The notes beneath the pieces were generated by a model. That model ran no database searches. It was not told where the DNA came from and worked only from the letters and a program-made list of their open reading frames with translations. A program made the position numbers and the translations under genes. Below are positions 49,787 through 58,882 of a stretch of DNA of 64,000 bases, in pieces; the stretch's first letter is position 1, and each line of letters begins with the position of its first letter. Origin of the DNA: Actinobacteria bacterium UBA6100 (lineage in GTDB: Bacteria > Actinomycetota > Coriobacteriia > Anaerosomatales > Anaerosomataceae); assembly GCA_002423585.1 (NCBI GenBank), contig DIWS01000013.1:277651-341650 (forward strand), given 5' to 3'.

Positions 49787-52700
49787 ATGACCGCCTTCGT
49801 GCATCTTCACGTGCATTCGCACTTCAGCTTCATGGACGGTGCCGCATCACCGGGCGCGCTGCTCGCGCGTGCCGCTGCCTATGGTATGGGTGCCCTCGCG
49901 CTCACCGACCATCAGGGCCTGTACGGCGCCATCCGTTTCTACCGGACCGCGCTCGAAGCGGGGATCAAGCCGATCGTCGGGGCCGAGGTCGTCGTGGAGG
50001 CCGCAGGCCTTGAGGCCGCGGAGAGTATCGAGGGGGACCTGCCGCCGGACCTACGATTGGCGCTCTCGCCACCGGTGGGCTTCGGCCGCGCGGCCGGGGC
50101 GGGCTTCCACCTCACGCTGCTCGCGAAGGACGTCACCGGCTACCGCAACCTCTGCCGGCTGCTCGCGCGCACGCATGTGCGCACGGGAGACGACCCCTCG
50201 GTGGTCACGCTCGCCGATCTCGAGCAGTGCTCGGAAGGGCTCATCGGCCTCTCGGGCTGTCCGTGCGGTGAGGCGGGCGCCGCCGTGCTCGCCGGGCTCG
50301 GCTGGCGTGGTGAGCGCGCGCTCCGCCGGCTTTCGCGCTGTTTCGCGCCGGGTGACTTCTACGTGGAGCTCATGCACCTCATGACGCCCGACAGCCCCCG
50401 GTACGTCTCCGCGCTCGTGGCGCTTGCGGAGCGGTGCGGGCTCCCGGTGGTGGCCACCAACAACGTGCACTATGCCGAACGGGCACACTTTCGCCTGCAC
50501 GACGTACTCGCCTCGGCAGGCGCCCGCACGTCGCTTCCCGGACCATACGAGCGTTCGAACGCGGAGTTGTTCCTGAAGCCTGCAGGCGAGATGCGGCGGC
50601 TGTTCGCCGATGTCCCGCAGGCGTGCGACGCCACGCTTGAGATCGCGGAGCGGTGCACGCTCGACCTCGGTCTCGGCTCGTTCCACTTCCCGTCGGCCGA
50701 TGTGCCAAAAGGCGAGACCGCATACTCGGTACTCTCGAAGGCCGCCTGGCACGGGCTGGAGCAGCGTTACCGGCCGGTCACGCCCGAGGCGGTGCGGCGC
50801 CTTCAGTATGAGCTCGGCGTGATCCAGGACCTGGGCTTTCCCGAGTACTTCCTCACGGTGAAAGACATCGTGGACTTCGCGAAGCGCGAGAACATCCGCT
50901 GCAGCGGGCGAGGAAGCGCGGGGGACTCGATCGTCACTTACGTGCTCGGCATCACCGACGCCGACCCCATCGCGCACGACCTGCTCTTCGAGCGGTTCCT
51001 GAACCCCGAGCGTCGCCAGATGCCCGATATCGACGTGGACTTCGACTCGCGTCGCCGCGACGAGGTGATCGCCTACATCTACGACCGGTTCGGGCACGAC
51101 CATGTGGCGATGGTGGCGACCGTCAACACGATGACCGCCAGAAGCGCCGTGCGCACCGCGGCCAAGGCGCTCGGGTATTCGCCGGACGAGGTGAACTCGT
51201 TCTCGCGCTACCTGCCATGGGTGAGCTCTCACCGTCTACCTGAGGTGCTTGCCACCTATCCCGAATGCCGGGATCACCCTCTACTCAAGCCCGAGCATGC
51301 GCTGGTCGTGGAGCTCGCCACCGAGCTCGATCACACACCCATGCACCTCGGTACGCACCTTGGCGGCTTCATCATCACGCGCGAACCCATCGAGACGTGG
51401 ATGCCGCTTCAGTGGGCGGCCAAAGGCGTGGTGGTCTCGCAGTACGACAAGGACGATATCGAGGCGCTCGGCCTGGTGAAGATGGACATCCTGGGGCTCC
51501 GCACTCACTCGGCCATCAGCGACACGGTGCGGATGGCGCGTGAGCGTGTGGGCGAAGATGCGGTGCCAGAACCCTTCGAGCTGCCGCACGACGACCCGCG
51601 CGTGTACGCCACGATCGCCGCGGCCGACACCGTGGGGATGTTCCAGCTCGAGAGCAGCGGTCAGCGCAACCTCGCGCTGCGCCTCAAGGAGCGTGACTTC
51701 GAAGACATCATCGCGGCTATCTCACTGTTCCGTCCCGGCCCGCTCGAGGCCGAGATGATCGTGCCCTTCATCCGCAGACGCCACGGCCTGGAGCCGGTCA
51801 TCGTGCCGCATCCCGCGATGGGCGAGATCCTGCGCTCGAGCTACGGGGTGATCGTCTACCAGGAGCAGGTGCTGCAGGTCGCCCAGGCGGTGGCTGGCTT
51901 CACACTCGCCGAGGCCGACAGCCTGCGCCGTGCGATGACCAAGGGCCGCAGCCGCGAGGCGATGGAAGCTATCCGCGTGCACTTCGTGGAGCGCGCGTGT
52001 GGCCTCGGCGTGGAGCGCGCCGTTGCCGAAGAGGTCTTCCGGCAGCTCGAGGGGTTCGCCGCCTACGGGTTCTGCAAGGCGCACGCGGCGTGCTTCGCGG
52101 TGGTCTCCTACGCCGCCGCCTGGCTCAAGACGTACTATCCTGCCGAGTTCGCGGCCGCGATCCTCAACAACGAGCCGATGGGCTTCTACAGCCCGCGCCT
52201 CGTGCTCGACGACGTGCGGCGTCACAACATCGATGTGCTGCCGCCACACATCAACGCCTCTTCGGCGGAGTTCACGGTTGAGCGGGACGGGGGCGCGGTA
52301 CGCGTCGGCCTCGGGAGCCTGCTCGACATGACCTCGCGCCTGCTGAAAGTGATGGAAGCCGAGCGGTCGGTGCGTCCCTTCGCCGACCTCGTCGATTTCC
52401 TCAAGCGGACGCGCGCCGAAGAGCCGGCCGCACGGAGTCTCATTCGCGTGGGGGCTCTCGACGGCCTGGGGGTGACCGATGCCGGGCGCCCGCCGACGCG
52501 CGATGAGATGCTCGCGCTGTTGCCGGAGCTCAAGGCGGTCATCGCCAGGCAGGGCGTGGCCGGTGACGACACGCTGCTGATCGCACCTGCGCGTGCGCGG
52601 GGGCCTGTCGACACCGGTCACGTCTCGGGCTGGACGCCCGCGATGCGCCTTTCGGCCGAACTCGAGTGTCTCGGCCTGGCCATCACCGCGCACCCGCTCT

Positions 52701-53152
52701 CACTCGCACGCGCCGACCTCGAGCGGCGCGGCGTCACCTGGGCGCATGATCTTCCCGCACGCGAGGACCGCGCGCGTATCCGGGTATGCGGGGTGCGGGA
52801 ACGTGCGCAGACGCCGAGGACCCGATCAGGCAAGCGCACGTGTTTCCTTACGATGGAGGACCCCACCGGGCTCATCGACGTGGTGGTGTTCGAAGACGCA
52901 CTCAACCGCTACGGGGATGTGATCGTGAAGAACCGCGCGTATCTGGTGGAGGGTGTGCTGCAGAACAACTGCGAGCGCGGCATCGCGCTCATCGCCGACC
53001 GCATCGAGCCCTATACCGTCCGGGACGAAGGCCGCCAACTCGTCCGTCTCCGTCGCGGAGTGGGCGCCGGCCCGCTCGGCCCGACTCTCGGCGGCGCGGG
53101 GGCTGAAGAGATAGATGAGGCAAAGGAGGCCGCCCGGGAGGTTCCTGCGTAG
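49787..53152 (+). CDS. dnaE2: Error-prone DNA polymerase III alpha subunit, DnaE2 type
   Basis: C-family polymerase of 1121 aa. PHP domain at the N terminus (HLHVHSHFSFMDGA, ALTDHQGLYG), palm with catalytic aspartates in PDIDVDFDSRRRDEV near residues 411-425, and fingers (SLFRPGPLEAEMI). A C-terminal OB fold at about 1000-1080 begins RIRVCGVRERAQT. The FSFMDGA start, length and SOS promoter favour DnaE2 over replicative DnaE1. Neither imuA nor imuB follows; a lone dinB lies across the convergent boundary. It would perform translesion synthesis after damage. Confidence 0.85.
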   Translation: MTAFVHLHVHSHFSFMDGAASPGALLARAAAYGMGALALTDHQGLYGAIRFYRTALEAGIKPIVGAEVVVEAAGLEAAESIEGDLPPDLRLALSPPVGFGRAAGAGFHLTLLAKDVTGYRNLCRLLARTHVRTGDDPSVVTLADLEQCSEGLIGLSGCPCGEAGAAVLAGLGWRGERALRRLSRCFAPGDFYVELMHLMTPDSPRYVSALVALAERCGLPVVATNNVHYAERAHFRLHDVLASAGARTSLPGPYERSNAELFLKPAGEMRRLFADVPQACDATLEIAERCTLDLGLGSFHFPSADVPKGETAYSVLSKAAWHGLEQRYRPVTPEAVRRLQYELGVIQDLGFPEYFLTVKDIVDFAKRENIRCSGRGSAGDSIVTYVLGITDADPIAHDLLFERFLNPERRQMPDIDVDFDSRRRDEVIAYIYDRFGHDHVAMVATVNTMTARSAVRTAAKALGYSPDEVNSFSRYLPWVSSHRLPEVLATYPECRDHPLLKPEHALVVELATELDHTPMHLGTHLGGFIITREPIETWMPLQWAAKGVVVSQYDKDDIEALGLVKMDILGLRTHSAISDTVRMARERVGEDAVPEPFELPHDDPRVYATIAAADTVGMFQLESSGQRNLALRLKERDFEDIIAAISLFRPGPLEAEMIVPFIRRRHGLEPVIVPHPAMGEILRSSYGVIVYQEQVLQVAQAVAGFTLAEADSLRRAMTKGRSREAMEAIRVHFVERACGLGVERAVAEEVFRQLEGFAAYGFCKAHAACFAVVSYAAAWLKTYYPAEFAAAILNNEPMGFYSPRLVLDDVRRHNIDVLPPHINASSAEFTVERDGGAVRVGLGSLLDMTSRLLKVMEAERSVRPFADLVDFLKRTRAEEPAARSLIRVGALDGLGVTDAGRPPTRDEMLALLPELKAVIARQGVAGDDTLLIAPARARGPVDTGHVSGWTPAMRLSAELECLGLAITAHPLSLARADLERRGVTWAHDLPAREDRARIRVCGVRERAQTPRTRSGKRTCFLTMEDPTGLIDVVVFEDALNRYGDVIVKNRAYLVEGVLQNNCERGIALIADRIEPYTVRDEGRQLVRLRRGVGAGPLGPTLGGAGAEEIDEAKEAAREVPA

Positions 53153-53245
53153 TCACTCCGCAGCGTGGGAAGCCGCCGAGGAAGCATGTCTTCCGAGGCG
53201 GCGCGGGCCCCGCGCGAGGACTACGCAGCAGGGACCTCCCGGGCG
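53131..53245. terminator. Long inverted repeat between convergent dnaE2 and lipoprotein genes
   Basis: The segment CGCCCGGGAGGTTCCTGC (start of dnaE2's last codons) is nearly complementary to the region ending CTCCCGGGCG at 53245, arms of about 24 and 27 nt with small bulges. An inner hairpin (CCGCC-GA-GGAAG and CTTCC-GA-GGCGG) has a tandem G-A mismatch. The structure can stop transcription from both sides. Confidence 0.5.
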
Positions 53246-53264
53246 ACCCCACAGGTCGATCGAC

Positions 53265-53714
53265 TTACGGCTCGTCGGCCCTGGCCACGAACTCGGCCGT
53301 CAGCGCCGGGCCGGGCTCGCTGCCGTCGTCTTCGGCGAGCGTGCCCTCGGCGTAGACGAGCGCGCCCTTCGTGCTGCACGCCGAGTCGAGGTCGTACATG
53401 TTCTCGACCCAGGCGATCACCGTCGCATCGGGGGTCGGGTCCTCGCCAGCGGTTCCTTCCAGGATCAGCCAGGCGCCGTCCAGGTCGGCCCGGTACTGGA
53501 GAAGGCCGACCACACGTACGCGGCCGCCGCCGAGGTCCGTCACGCCAACGACGCGCTCGGCTTCGGGCAGCGGGTCGTGTGTGGCAACGGGTTCCTCGAC
53601 GCCGAGGACATCGTCGGTCTCCGATGCCGGGTCGGTCGTGGTATCGCATCCCCAGAGTGAGAGCGCGAGTACCGGGATGATGACGAGCGTACTGATGCGG
53701 AGCAACCGGTTCAT
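53265..53714 (-). CDS. Small lipoprotein of unknown function
   Basis: A 149-aa secreted lipoprotein. The signal peptide has basic NRLLR, a hydrophobic core and the lipobox SLWGC (Cys at about residue 23), followed by a Thr/Asp-rich linker. The mature part may be a small beta-barrel (GGRVRVVGLLQYRADLDGAWLILEG) with an OB-like feel. ATG lies 1 nt after the dinB stop, so it is the second gene of a dinB transcript. No function is assigned. Confidence 0.75.
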   Translation of the reverse strand: MNRLLRISTLVIIPVLALSLWGCDTTTDPASETDDVLGVEEPVATHDPLPEAERVVGVTDLGGGRVRVVGLLQYRADLDGAWLILEGTAGEDPTPDATVIAWVENMYDLDSACSTKGALVYAEGTLAEDDGSEPGPALTAEFVARADEP

Positions 53715-53715
53715 C

Positions 53716-54930
53716 TCAGGACTCCTCGTCCGATGGCTTCCCATACGAATCATCATGCCCGAATGCGATGACGTTGTCGCCGAACCTCGCCCTGACCGCG
53801 TCGATGCTCCGGACGAGTGCCCGGGAGCGCTCATCATCAGTGGGTGATTCCTCGCGAAGGAGGTCCAACTGCCGGGCGCGCTCTCCGAACCCCGCAGCGC
53901 CAAAGCCGAGCAGCCGCAGTCCGGCGCCGGGCGTCCATGCCTCTGCCAGCAGTTCGAGCGCGACACCGAGCAGCTGATCGTCGAGGTCGGTCGCCGCGGG
54001 GATGGTCCGGCTGGCGGTCTTGGTCGTGAAGTCGGCATAGCGGAGCTTCACCGTCAGCGTCCGGCCCTTCAGCTGCTTGCGGCGCAGGCGCCGGGCCACG
54101 CGCTGTACGAGGGCTCTCAGGGCGGCCTCGACCTCCGCGCGTTCCCGGACATCGTGCGCGAACGTGTGCTCGTTGGAGACGGACTTGACGCCGTGTTCTT
54201 CGGCGATCGGCCGCTCGTCGATGCCTCGGGCGCGCGCCACCAGATCGGCGCCGTACGTGCCGAGCAGGTGTGTCGCCGTGGGGTCGTCGATCGCGGCGAG
54301 GTCGCCGATCGTTCGGATCCCCGCGCTGCGCAGACGATCGGCGGTCGCGCTGCCCACGCCGGGGATCGCCGTGACGGGCATCGGGGCGAGGAACGCGGCC
54401 TCGGTGCCCGGCTCCACCACCGTGATGCCATGCGGCTTGTCGTGATCCGACGCGATCTTGGCGACCGTCTTGCAGGTGGCGACCCCGATGGAGCAGGACA
54501 GGCCAAGCATGTCGACCCTGGCCTGGATCTCCTCGGCGACGAGCGCGGGGGGTCTGCGGCGGAGCTCAGACGGCGTCACGTCGAGGTACGCCTCGTCGAT
54601 CGAGACACGTTGTACGTACGGCGTCATGTCCAGGAAGATCGCATGCACCGCGTCGGAGAGCTCGGAGTACCGGGCGAAGCGTGGGCGTGCCCAGATCGCG
54701 TCCGGGCAGCGCCGTGCGGCCTGCGCGGCGGGCATGGCCGAGTGGATCCCGAAGACGCGCGCCTCATACGACGCCGTGGAGACGACACCGCGGCCTTCAG
54801 GGGAGCCGCCGACGATGACGGGCTTGCCGCGCCAGTCGGGGTTGTCGAGCTGCTCCACCGATGCGAAGAACGCGTCCATGTCGACGTGCAGAACGGCTCT
54901 TCCGTCCCATGTCTTCTCTGTCGGGTCCAT
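53716..54930 (-). CDS. dinB: DNA polymerase IV (Y family)
   Basis: Translesion polymerase of 404 aa. Catalytic motifs HVDMDAFFASVEQ and SIDEAYLDVT are present, followed by the thumb IPGVGSATADRLRSAGI helix-hairpin-helix and a little-finger domain (residues about 235-345). The C terminus continues about 55 residues past the little finger and lacks an obvious QLxLF clamp motif, though QLDLL occurs at about residue 371. No LexA box is visible between dinB and the divergent nfo gene. Confidence 0.92.
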   Translation of the reverse strand: MDPTEKTWDGRAVLHVDMDAFFASVEQLDNPDWRGKPVIVGGSPEGRGVVSTASYEARVFGIHSAMPAAQAARRCPDAIWARPRFARYSELSDAVHAIFLDMTPYVQRVSIDEAYLDVTPSELRRRPPALVAEEIQARVDMLGLSCSIGVATCKTVAKIASDHDKPHGITVVEPGTEAAFLAPMPVTAIPGVGSATADRLRSAGIRTIGDLAAIDDPTATHLLGTYGADLVARARGIDERPIAEEHGVKSVSNEHTFAHDVRERAEVEAALRALVQRVARRLRRKQLKGRTLTVKLRYADFTTKTASRTIPAATDLDDQLLGVALELLAEAWTPGAGLRLLGFGAAGFGERARQLDLLREESPTDDERSRALVRSIDAVRARFGDNVIAFGHDDSYGKPSDEES

Positions 54931-54987
54931 AGGCCGAGTGTAGGAGGCCCGGCGCGTCAACGGTAGACTGAGTTCGGAGGTGGTCGG

Positions 54988-55857
54988 GTGTCCATCGGTG
55001 CACACGTGGGTGTCGCGGGCGGGTATGCGGCGGCAGTGGACTATGCGGTCTCGGTCGGGTGCGAGTGCATGCAGGTCTTCGCCAAGAGCCCGCGGCAGTG
55101 GCAGGCCAAGCCGCCCGACCCGGCGGTCGCCGCCGCGTTCCGCGAGCGGCTGGCGGCTGTCGGCATGGGTCCGGTGCTGGTGCACACGGCGTACCTGATC
55201 AACCTCGGGAGTGCGGACGATGCACTCTGGGAGCGGTCGTATCGCGCACTGGCCGACGAACTGGTCAGGGCCGAGCTGTTAGGCGCGTCGTTCGTGGTCA
55301 CTCATACGGGGACCCGCTTCAAGGATGCTCCGGAGCGGACCGCCGTGCGGATCGCCCAGGGCGTGGACCGCGCTTGGGCTCTGGCGGAGGTCGAGGGCGT
55401 GCGGCTCCTTCTGGAGAACACCGCCGGTGCGGGGAGCACCTTCGGCGACGGACCCGGGGAGCTCGGTGCGGTGCTGCAACTGGTCGATGCCGCTCGCGCG
55501 CATGTGGGCGTCTGCCTCGACACGTGTCACGCGCACGCTGCCGGCTGGGATCTTGCGCAGGGCGCGGTGTGGCGGGACCTGATGGATGGCTTCGAGCGGT
55601 GCTGCGGTCTGCCGGTCGAAGCGGTGCACGCGAACGACTGCCTCTTCGGCGCGGGGATGCACAAGGACCGTCACGCCTGGATCGGCGACGGAACCATCGG
55701 TTACGAGGGGTTCGGGCACCTGTTCGCCGATGAGCGGCTGCGCGGTGTCCCGGTCATCATCGAGATGCCCGGTGAAGTTCCATTGAAGGATGCCGAGAAC
55801 GTCAGTCGGCTGAAGCGGCTGCGTGACGCTTCCTTGGTACGCGCATCGCGCGCCTGA
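54988..55857 (+). CDS. nfo: Endonuclease IV (AP endonuclease)
   Basis: Three-zinc AP endonuclease of 289 aa for base-excision repair. Metal ligands: VVTHTGTRF, LLENTAGAGS, CLDTCHAHAAG, VHANDCLFGAGMHKDRHAWIG and IIEMPGE. GTG start with GGAGG about 10 nt upstream. A TAGACT -10-like box precedes it. Its last 56 bp overlap the end of the oppositely oriented DEDD nuclease gene. Confidence 0.93.
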   Translation: MSIGAHVGVAGGYAAAVDYAVSVGCECMQVFAKSPRQWQAKPPDPAVAAAFRERLAAVGMGPVLVHTAYLINLGSADDALWERSYRALADELVRAELLGASFVVTHTGTRFKDAPERTAVRIAQGVDRAWALAEVEGVRLLLENTAGAGSTFGDGPGELGAVLQLVDAARAHVGVCLDTCHAHAAGWDLAQGAVWRDLMDGFERCCGLPVEAVHANDCLFGAGMHKDRHAWIGDGTIGYEGFGHLFADERLRGVPVIIEMPGEVPLKDAENVSRLKRLRDASLVRASRA

Positions 55858-57487
55858 CGGCCGAGGCGACGACGTCGGCCGACCTGATGACGTCCTCGGT
55901 GACCGCGATGACCAGCGGCGCGTGCTGCTGCCGGTACGAGTCGACGATCGCCATGTCACGGAGCCTGCGCGGAGTGATGTGGGTATCGCGCCGGGCGCGG
56001 CGGGATGCACGATCGAGTGCCCGGCCGATCCGGTCGCGGACGACACCCGCGGCGACTTCGGCGCGGGTGAAGCGCAGGGTCGTGAAGTGCCACCCGCGGA
56101 TGAGCACGATCACCGCCATCTGCGAGTCGTCACCTTCGATGACGGTCGAGACGCCGCTATCCTGTGCGCGGCGGGAGACGGCGAGTGAGGCGAGGGTCCG
56201 ATCGAGCGCACGGGCGGCGTCGCGATAGCGTGCCGCATCCTCGAAACGTTCGGCGCGTGCGGAGCGCTCCTGCATCAGCCGGAGCCGCTCCCGGAACTGT
56301 GGTCCCTCGCCATCGAAGACCGCCAGGGCCGAGGAGACAGCCGCGGCGTACTGATCCGGACCCGCCACATACGCCTCACGAGCGGAGCACAGATGGCGCT
56401 CGTGTCTGTCACAGGCGGATGTGAGGCAGCGCGCTTCAGGGCGTCGACAACGGCGGAGGCAGAAGTACTCCGACATCGCCTCGGCAAGCGTTTCGGCCGC
56501 CCATGCGTTGGCCAAGGGTCCGATCAGCACACCGGAGCGCAGACGCCTACGGGTGGGCCGAAGCGAGGGGAACCGGGAATCGGTGTCCATGTGCAGGTAG
56601 AGCGGCTGCCGCTGCTGATGGTTGTTTCGGTTGAAGGAAGGCGCGTACCGATCCTGGAGGCGCACCTCGAGAAGTGCGGCATCGAGTCCCGACACGAGCG
56701 GGAAGTGGTCGATGGATGCGACCTCGGATGCAGGGCTCAGGCACGTCGACTCGTCAGGGGCGTAGAAGTGGTTGCGCACGCGCGTGCGCAGACTCTTAGC
56801 CCTGCCGAGGAAGATGACGCTCCCCGCGGCATCCCGGAACAGGTACACGCCGGGGCCGTCCGGCAAGTGTGTCGCCAGCGGGAGCTTGCGCGCGAGGTGG
56901 CTCTGTTGGGCAACACCGCACAGGCGCGCGACCTCGGCGGCTGTGGTGATGCCCTCCCGCGCGAGTCCCGGGAGCATGGCCAGGAAGATCTCGGCTGTCG
57001 CGAGCGCGTCAGGCAGCGCGCGGTGGTTGGGGACGGTCTGGGTGCCGTACAGGAGCGCAAGATCTCGCAGGTTGTGGCGGGCCACATCGGGATGCAGCCG
57101 CCGGGCAAGACAGAGCGTATCGAGCACAGGTCGGGAGAAGGGCTTTCCCCAGACACGCTCGGCCTCGTAGTCGAGGAAGCTCAAGTCGAATCGGTGGTTG
57201 TGCGCGATCAACACGGCGTCTTTGGCGAACTCACGGAAGGAGACCATGACCTCTTCGATCGGGGGGGCGCCCGCGGTCATATCCTCCGTGATGCCGGTGA
57301 GGTGGACGACCGCCGGAGGGATGGGGTCGGTGTGGCTTATGAGCTCGCTGAAGTGTGCGGTGATGAGACCACGCTCGATGCGTGCCGCGCCGATCTCGAT
57401 CACGGAGGAAGTGCCCGGACGGCAGCCGGTCGTTTCGATATCGACCGTCACGAAGGGGCCTTCTATGAGCGAGGTGGGTCCGAGCAT
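55802..57487 (-). CDS. DEDD exonuclease fused to GIY-YIG (UvrC/Cho-like) nuclease
   Basis: A 561-aa fusion. Residues about 11-170 are an epsilon-type 3'-5' exonuclease (VDIETTG, HNHRFDLSFLDYE, NHRALPDALAT). Residues about 207-290 are a GIY-YIG nuclease (DGPGVYLFRDAAGSVIFLGRA). A cysteine cluster (CLRRCRRPEARCLTSACDRH) and a UVR-like helical pair (RAERFEDAARYRDAARALD) follow. This architecture is typical of actinobacteria and is thought to act in excision repair. The ATG at 57487 has GGAAAAG upstream and is preferred; an ATG at 57526 would add 13 residues. Confidence 0.85.
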   Translation of the reverse strand: MLGPTSLIEGPFVTVDIETTGCRPGTSSVIEIGAARIERGLITAHFSELISHTDPIPPAVVHLTGITEDMTAGAPPIEEVMVSFREFAKDAVLIAHNHRFDLSFLDYEAERVWGKPFSRPVLDTLCLARRLHPDVARHNLRDLALLYGTQTVPNHRALPDALATAEIFLAMLPGLAREGITTAAEVARLCGVAQQSHLARKLPLATHLPDGPGVYLFRDAAGSVIFLGRAKSLRTRVRNHFYAPDESTCLSPASEVASIDHFPLVSGLDAALLEVRLQDRYAPSFNRNNHQQRQPLYLHMDTDSRFPSLRPTRRRLRSGVLIGPLANAWAAETLAEAMSEYFCLRRCRRPEARCLTSACDRHERHLCSAREAYVAGPDQYAAAVSSALAVFDGEGPQFRERLRLMQERSARAERFEDAARYRDAARALDRTLASLAVSRRAQDSGVSTVIEGDDSQMAVIVLIRGWHFTTLRFTRAEVAAGVVRDRIGRALDRASRRARRDTHITPRRLRDMAIVDSYRQQHAPLVIAVTEDVIRSADVVASAVRRAMRVPRKRHAAASAD

Positions 57488-57635
57488 GTCTTTTCCATTC
57501 GGGCTTGTGAGGCCCAATCCTACCATGCGTCGGAATCAGTGCCGCTCGTGTGTCTGTCGTCACCGAACGCGCACAATCACCTATGATGTTCTAGTCGTGC
57601 ACGTCCATATGCCGTCCTCATAAGGTGGGGTGCCC

Positions 57636-58808
57636 ATGTCGTACTTTGTGGTCGAGCGCAGCGGTGACGGCGGGGGACTTCGCATCCCGCTGCCCACGGC
57701 GTACGAGACGCGTGAAGCTGCCATCGCGGCACTCTCATCTGCCACCGGCAGCGGAGAGGTCACTCTCACCGGTGAGGTGTTCATCGCCGATCTGGGAAGC
57801 GCCGTTCCGGTACTGGTGATGACCGCCGTTGCACCCGCCGCGCCGATCGAACCGCCCGCCGAAGCGCCGGCACCCGAGGTCTCAGAGGTCGAGGCTGCCG
57901 ACGAAGAGGGGTTCGAGGAGCCGGTCGGGGCCGAGGCACCGGAGCTCGATTCCGAACTGCCGGAGCCTGTGGAAGAGACGCCGACCGCGCCCGGTGACTT
58001 CATCATCGAGGACGCCGAGGTCGATACCGAGCCGGCCGTGCTCGACGAGGAGTCGGCCGATGAGGTGTACACCGCCTGGGAGCCTATCGACGAGGTCGCG
58101 GTGGGAGGTTCGACGCTCGCCGATGCCCTGAAGCGCGCCACCACCACGTTGGAGGACGAAGGCATCGTGGCACCTGATTCGGTACTTGCAGAGCCAGGCG
58201 CCACTGAGGTGCGTGTGGACGATATCGCCGATAGCGACGGTGCGCTCGGTGAGCCACCGCTCTCTGAGATCGAGGACGCGGAAGAAGCATCCGAGTGGCC
58301 GTGGGCGAACATCGATTCCTACGAGGTGCCCGCCGATGTCCTGGAAGATGTGTCCATTGATGATGCCGGCCCCACGCCGATCGTCGCGGAGCCCGCGGGA
58401 GTCGCTCCGCCTGAAGACATGGTCGAGGCGCCCGCGGAATCATTGGGTGAGGATGCGCCCATCATCACCAGCGCCCCGCCGGAGGGCGAGGAGGTCTACG
58501 TGCCGCGTCCTGTGATCCTCGGGGACTACGCAGACGCCTCACCCGAGCCCGAACCGGTCGATGTCACGGAGCCGGAACGCATGGATATGGACACGGTCAC
58601 CGATCTCGAACCCGATGTGCCTGCCGACACTGCGGCGGAGGCCGCGGAGGACGAGCCGACGATCTCGTTCGACGCCGGGTATGCCCTGACAGGCGAGCTC
58701 GACCTCGGCGAGTACACGTGCCAGGACTGCGTCTACTCCAACACATGTCCGAAGGTCGGGCAGGTCACCCCGGCCGAATGCGGCTCGTTCCAGTGGAAGT
58801 CCGAGTAA
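57636..58808 (+). CDS. Acidic, low-complexity protein with C-terminal four-cysteine motif
   Basis: A 390-aa protein I cannot assign. Residues 1-65 look like a small folded domain (SYFVVERSGDGG, then an alpha/beta stretch). Residues about 70-350 are Glu/Asp/Pro/Ala-rich and probably disordered. The end has YTCQDCVYSNTCPKV and AECGSF, a C-x2-C-x5-C pattern plus a fourth Cys, suggesting a bound metal or Fe-S cluster. AAGGTGGGG precedes the ATG; a GTG at 57630 is an alternative. A TATGAT box at 57582-57587 may be its -10. Confidence 0.8.
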   Translation: MSYFVVERSGDGGGLRIPLPTAYETREAAIAALSSATGSGEVTLTGEVFIADLGSAVPVLVMTAVAPAAPIEPPAEAPAPEVSEVEAADEEGFEEPVGAEAPELDSELPEPVEETPTAPGDFIIEDAEVDTEPAVLDEESADEVYTAWEPIDEVAVGGSTLADALKRATTTLEDEGIVAPDSVLAEPGATEVRVDDIADSDGALGEPPLSEIEDAEEASEWPWANIDSYEVPADVLEDVSIDDAGPTPIVAEPAGVAPPEDMVEAPAESLGEDAPIITSAPPEGEEVYVPRPVILGDYADASPEPEPVDVTEPERMDMDTVTDLEPDVPADTAAEAAEDEPTISFDAGYALTGELDLGEYTCQDCVYSNTCPKVGQVTPAECGSFQWKSE

Positions 58809-58821
58809 CCACAACTTCTAG

Positions 58822-58864
58822 GTGACAGATGCGGCCCGCCTACACTATATTGTAGGCGGGCCGC
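58822..58864 (+). promoter_or_regulatory. Promoter with the -10 inside a 14-bp palindrome, upstream of chlD/I
   Basis: GTGACA and TATATT are 18 bp apart. The TATATT lies in the loop of the perfect inverted repeat GCGGCCCGCCTACA / TGTAGGCGGGCCGC (58831-58864). The palindrome could be an operator controlling the chelatase or the terminator hairpin of the acidic-protein gene; no U-run follows. Confidence 0.45.
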
Positions 58865-58882
58865 GATGTGTCGGGAGGTTGC

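Noticed and set aside
54931..54987. LexA box controlling dinB and nfo
   Set aside because: No GAAC-N4-GTTC motif in this divergent spacer. SOS control is supported only for the dnaE2 operon.
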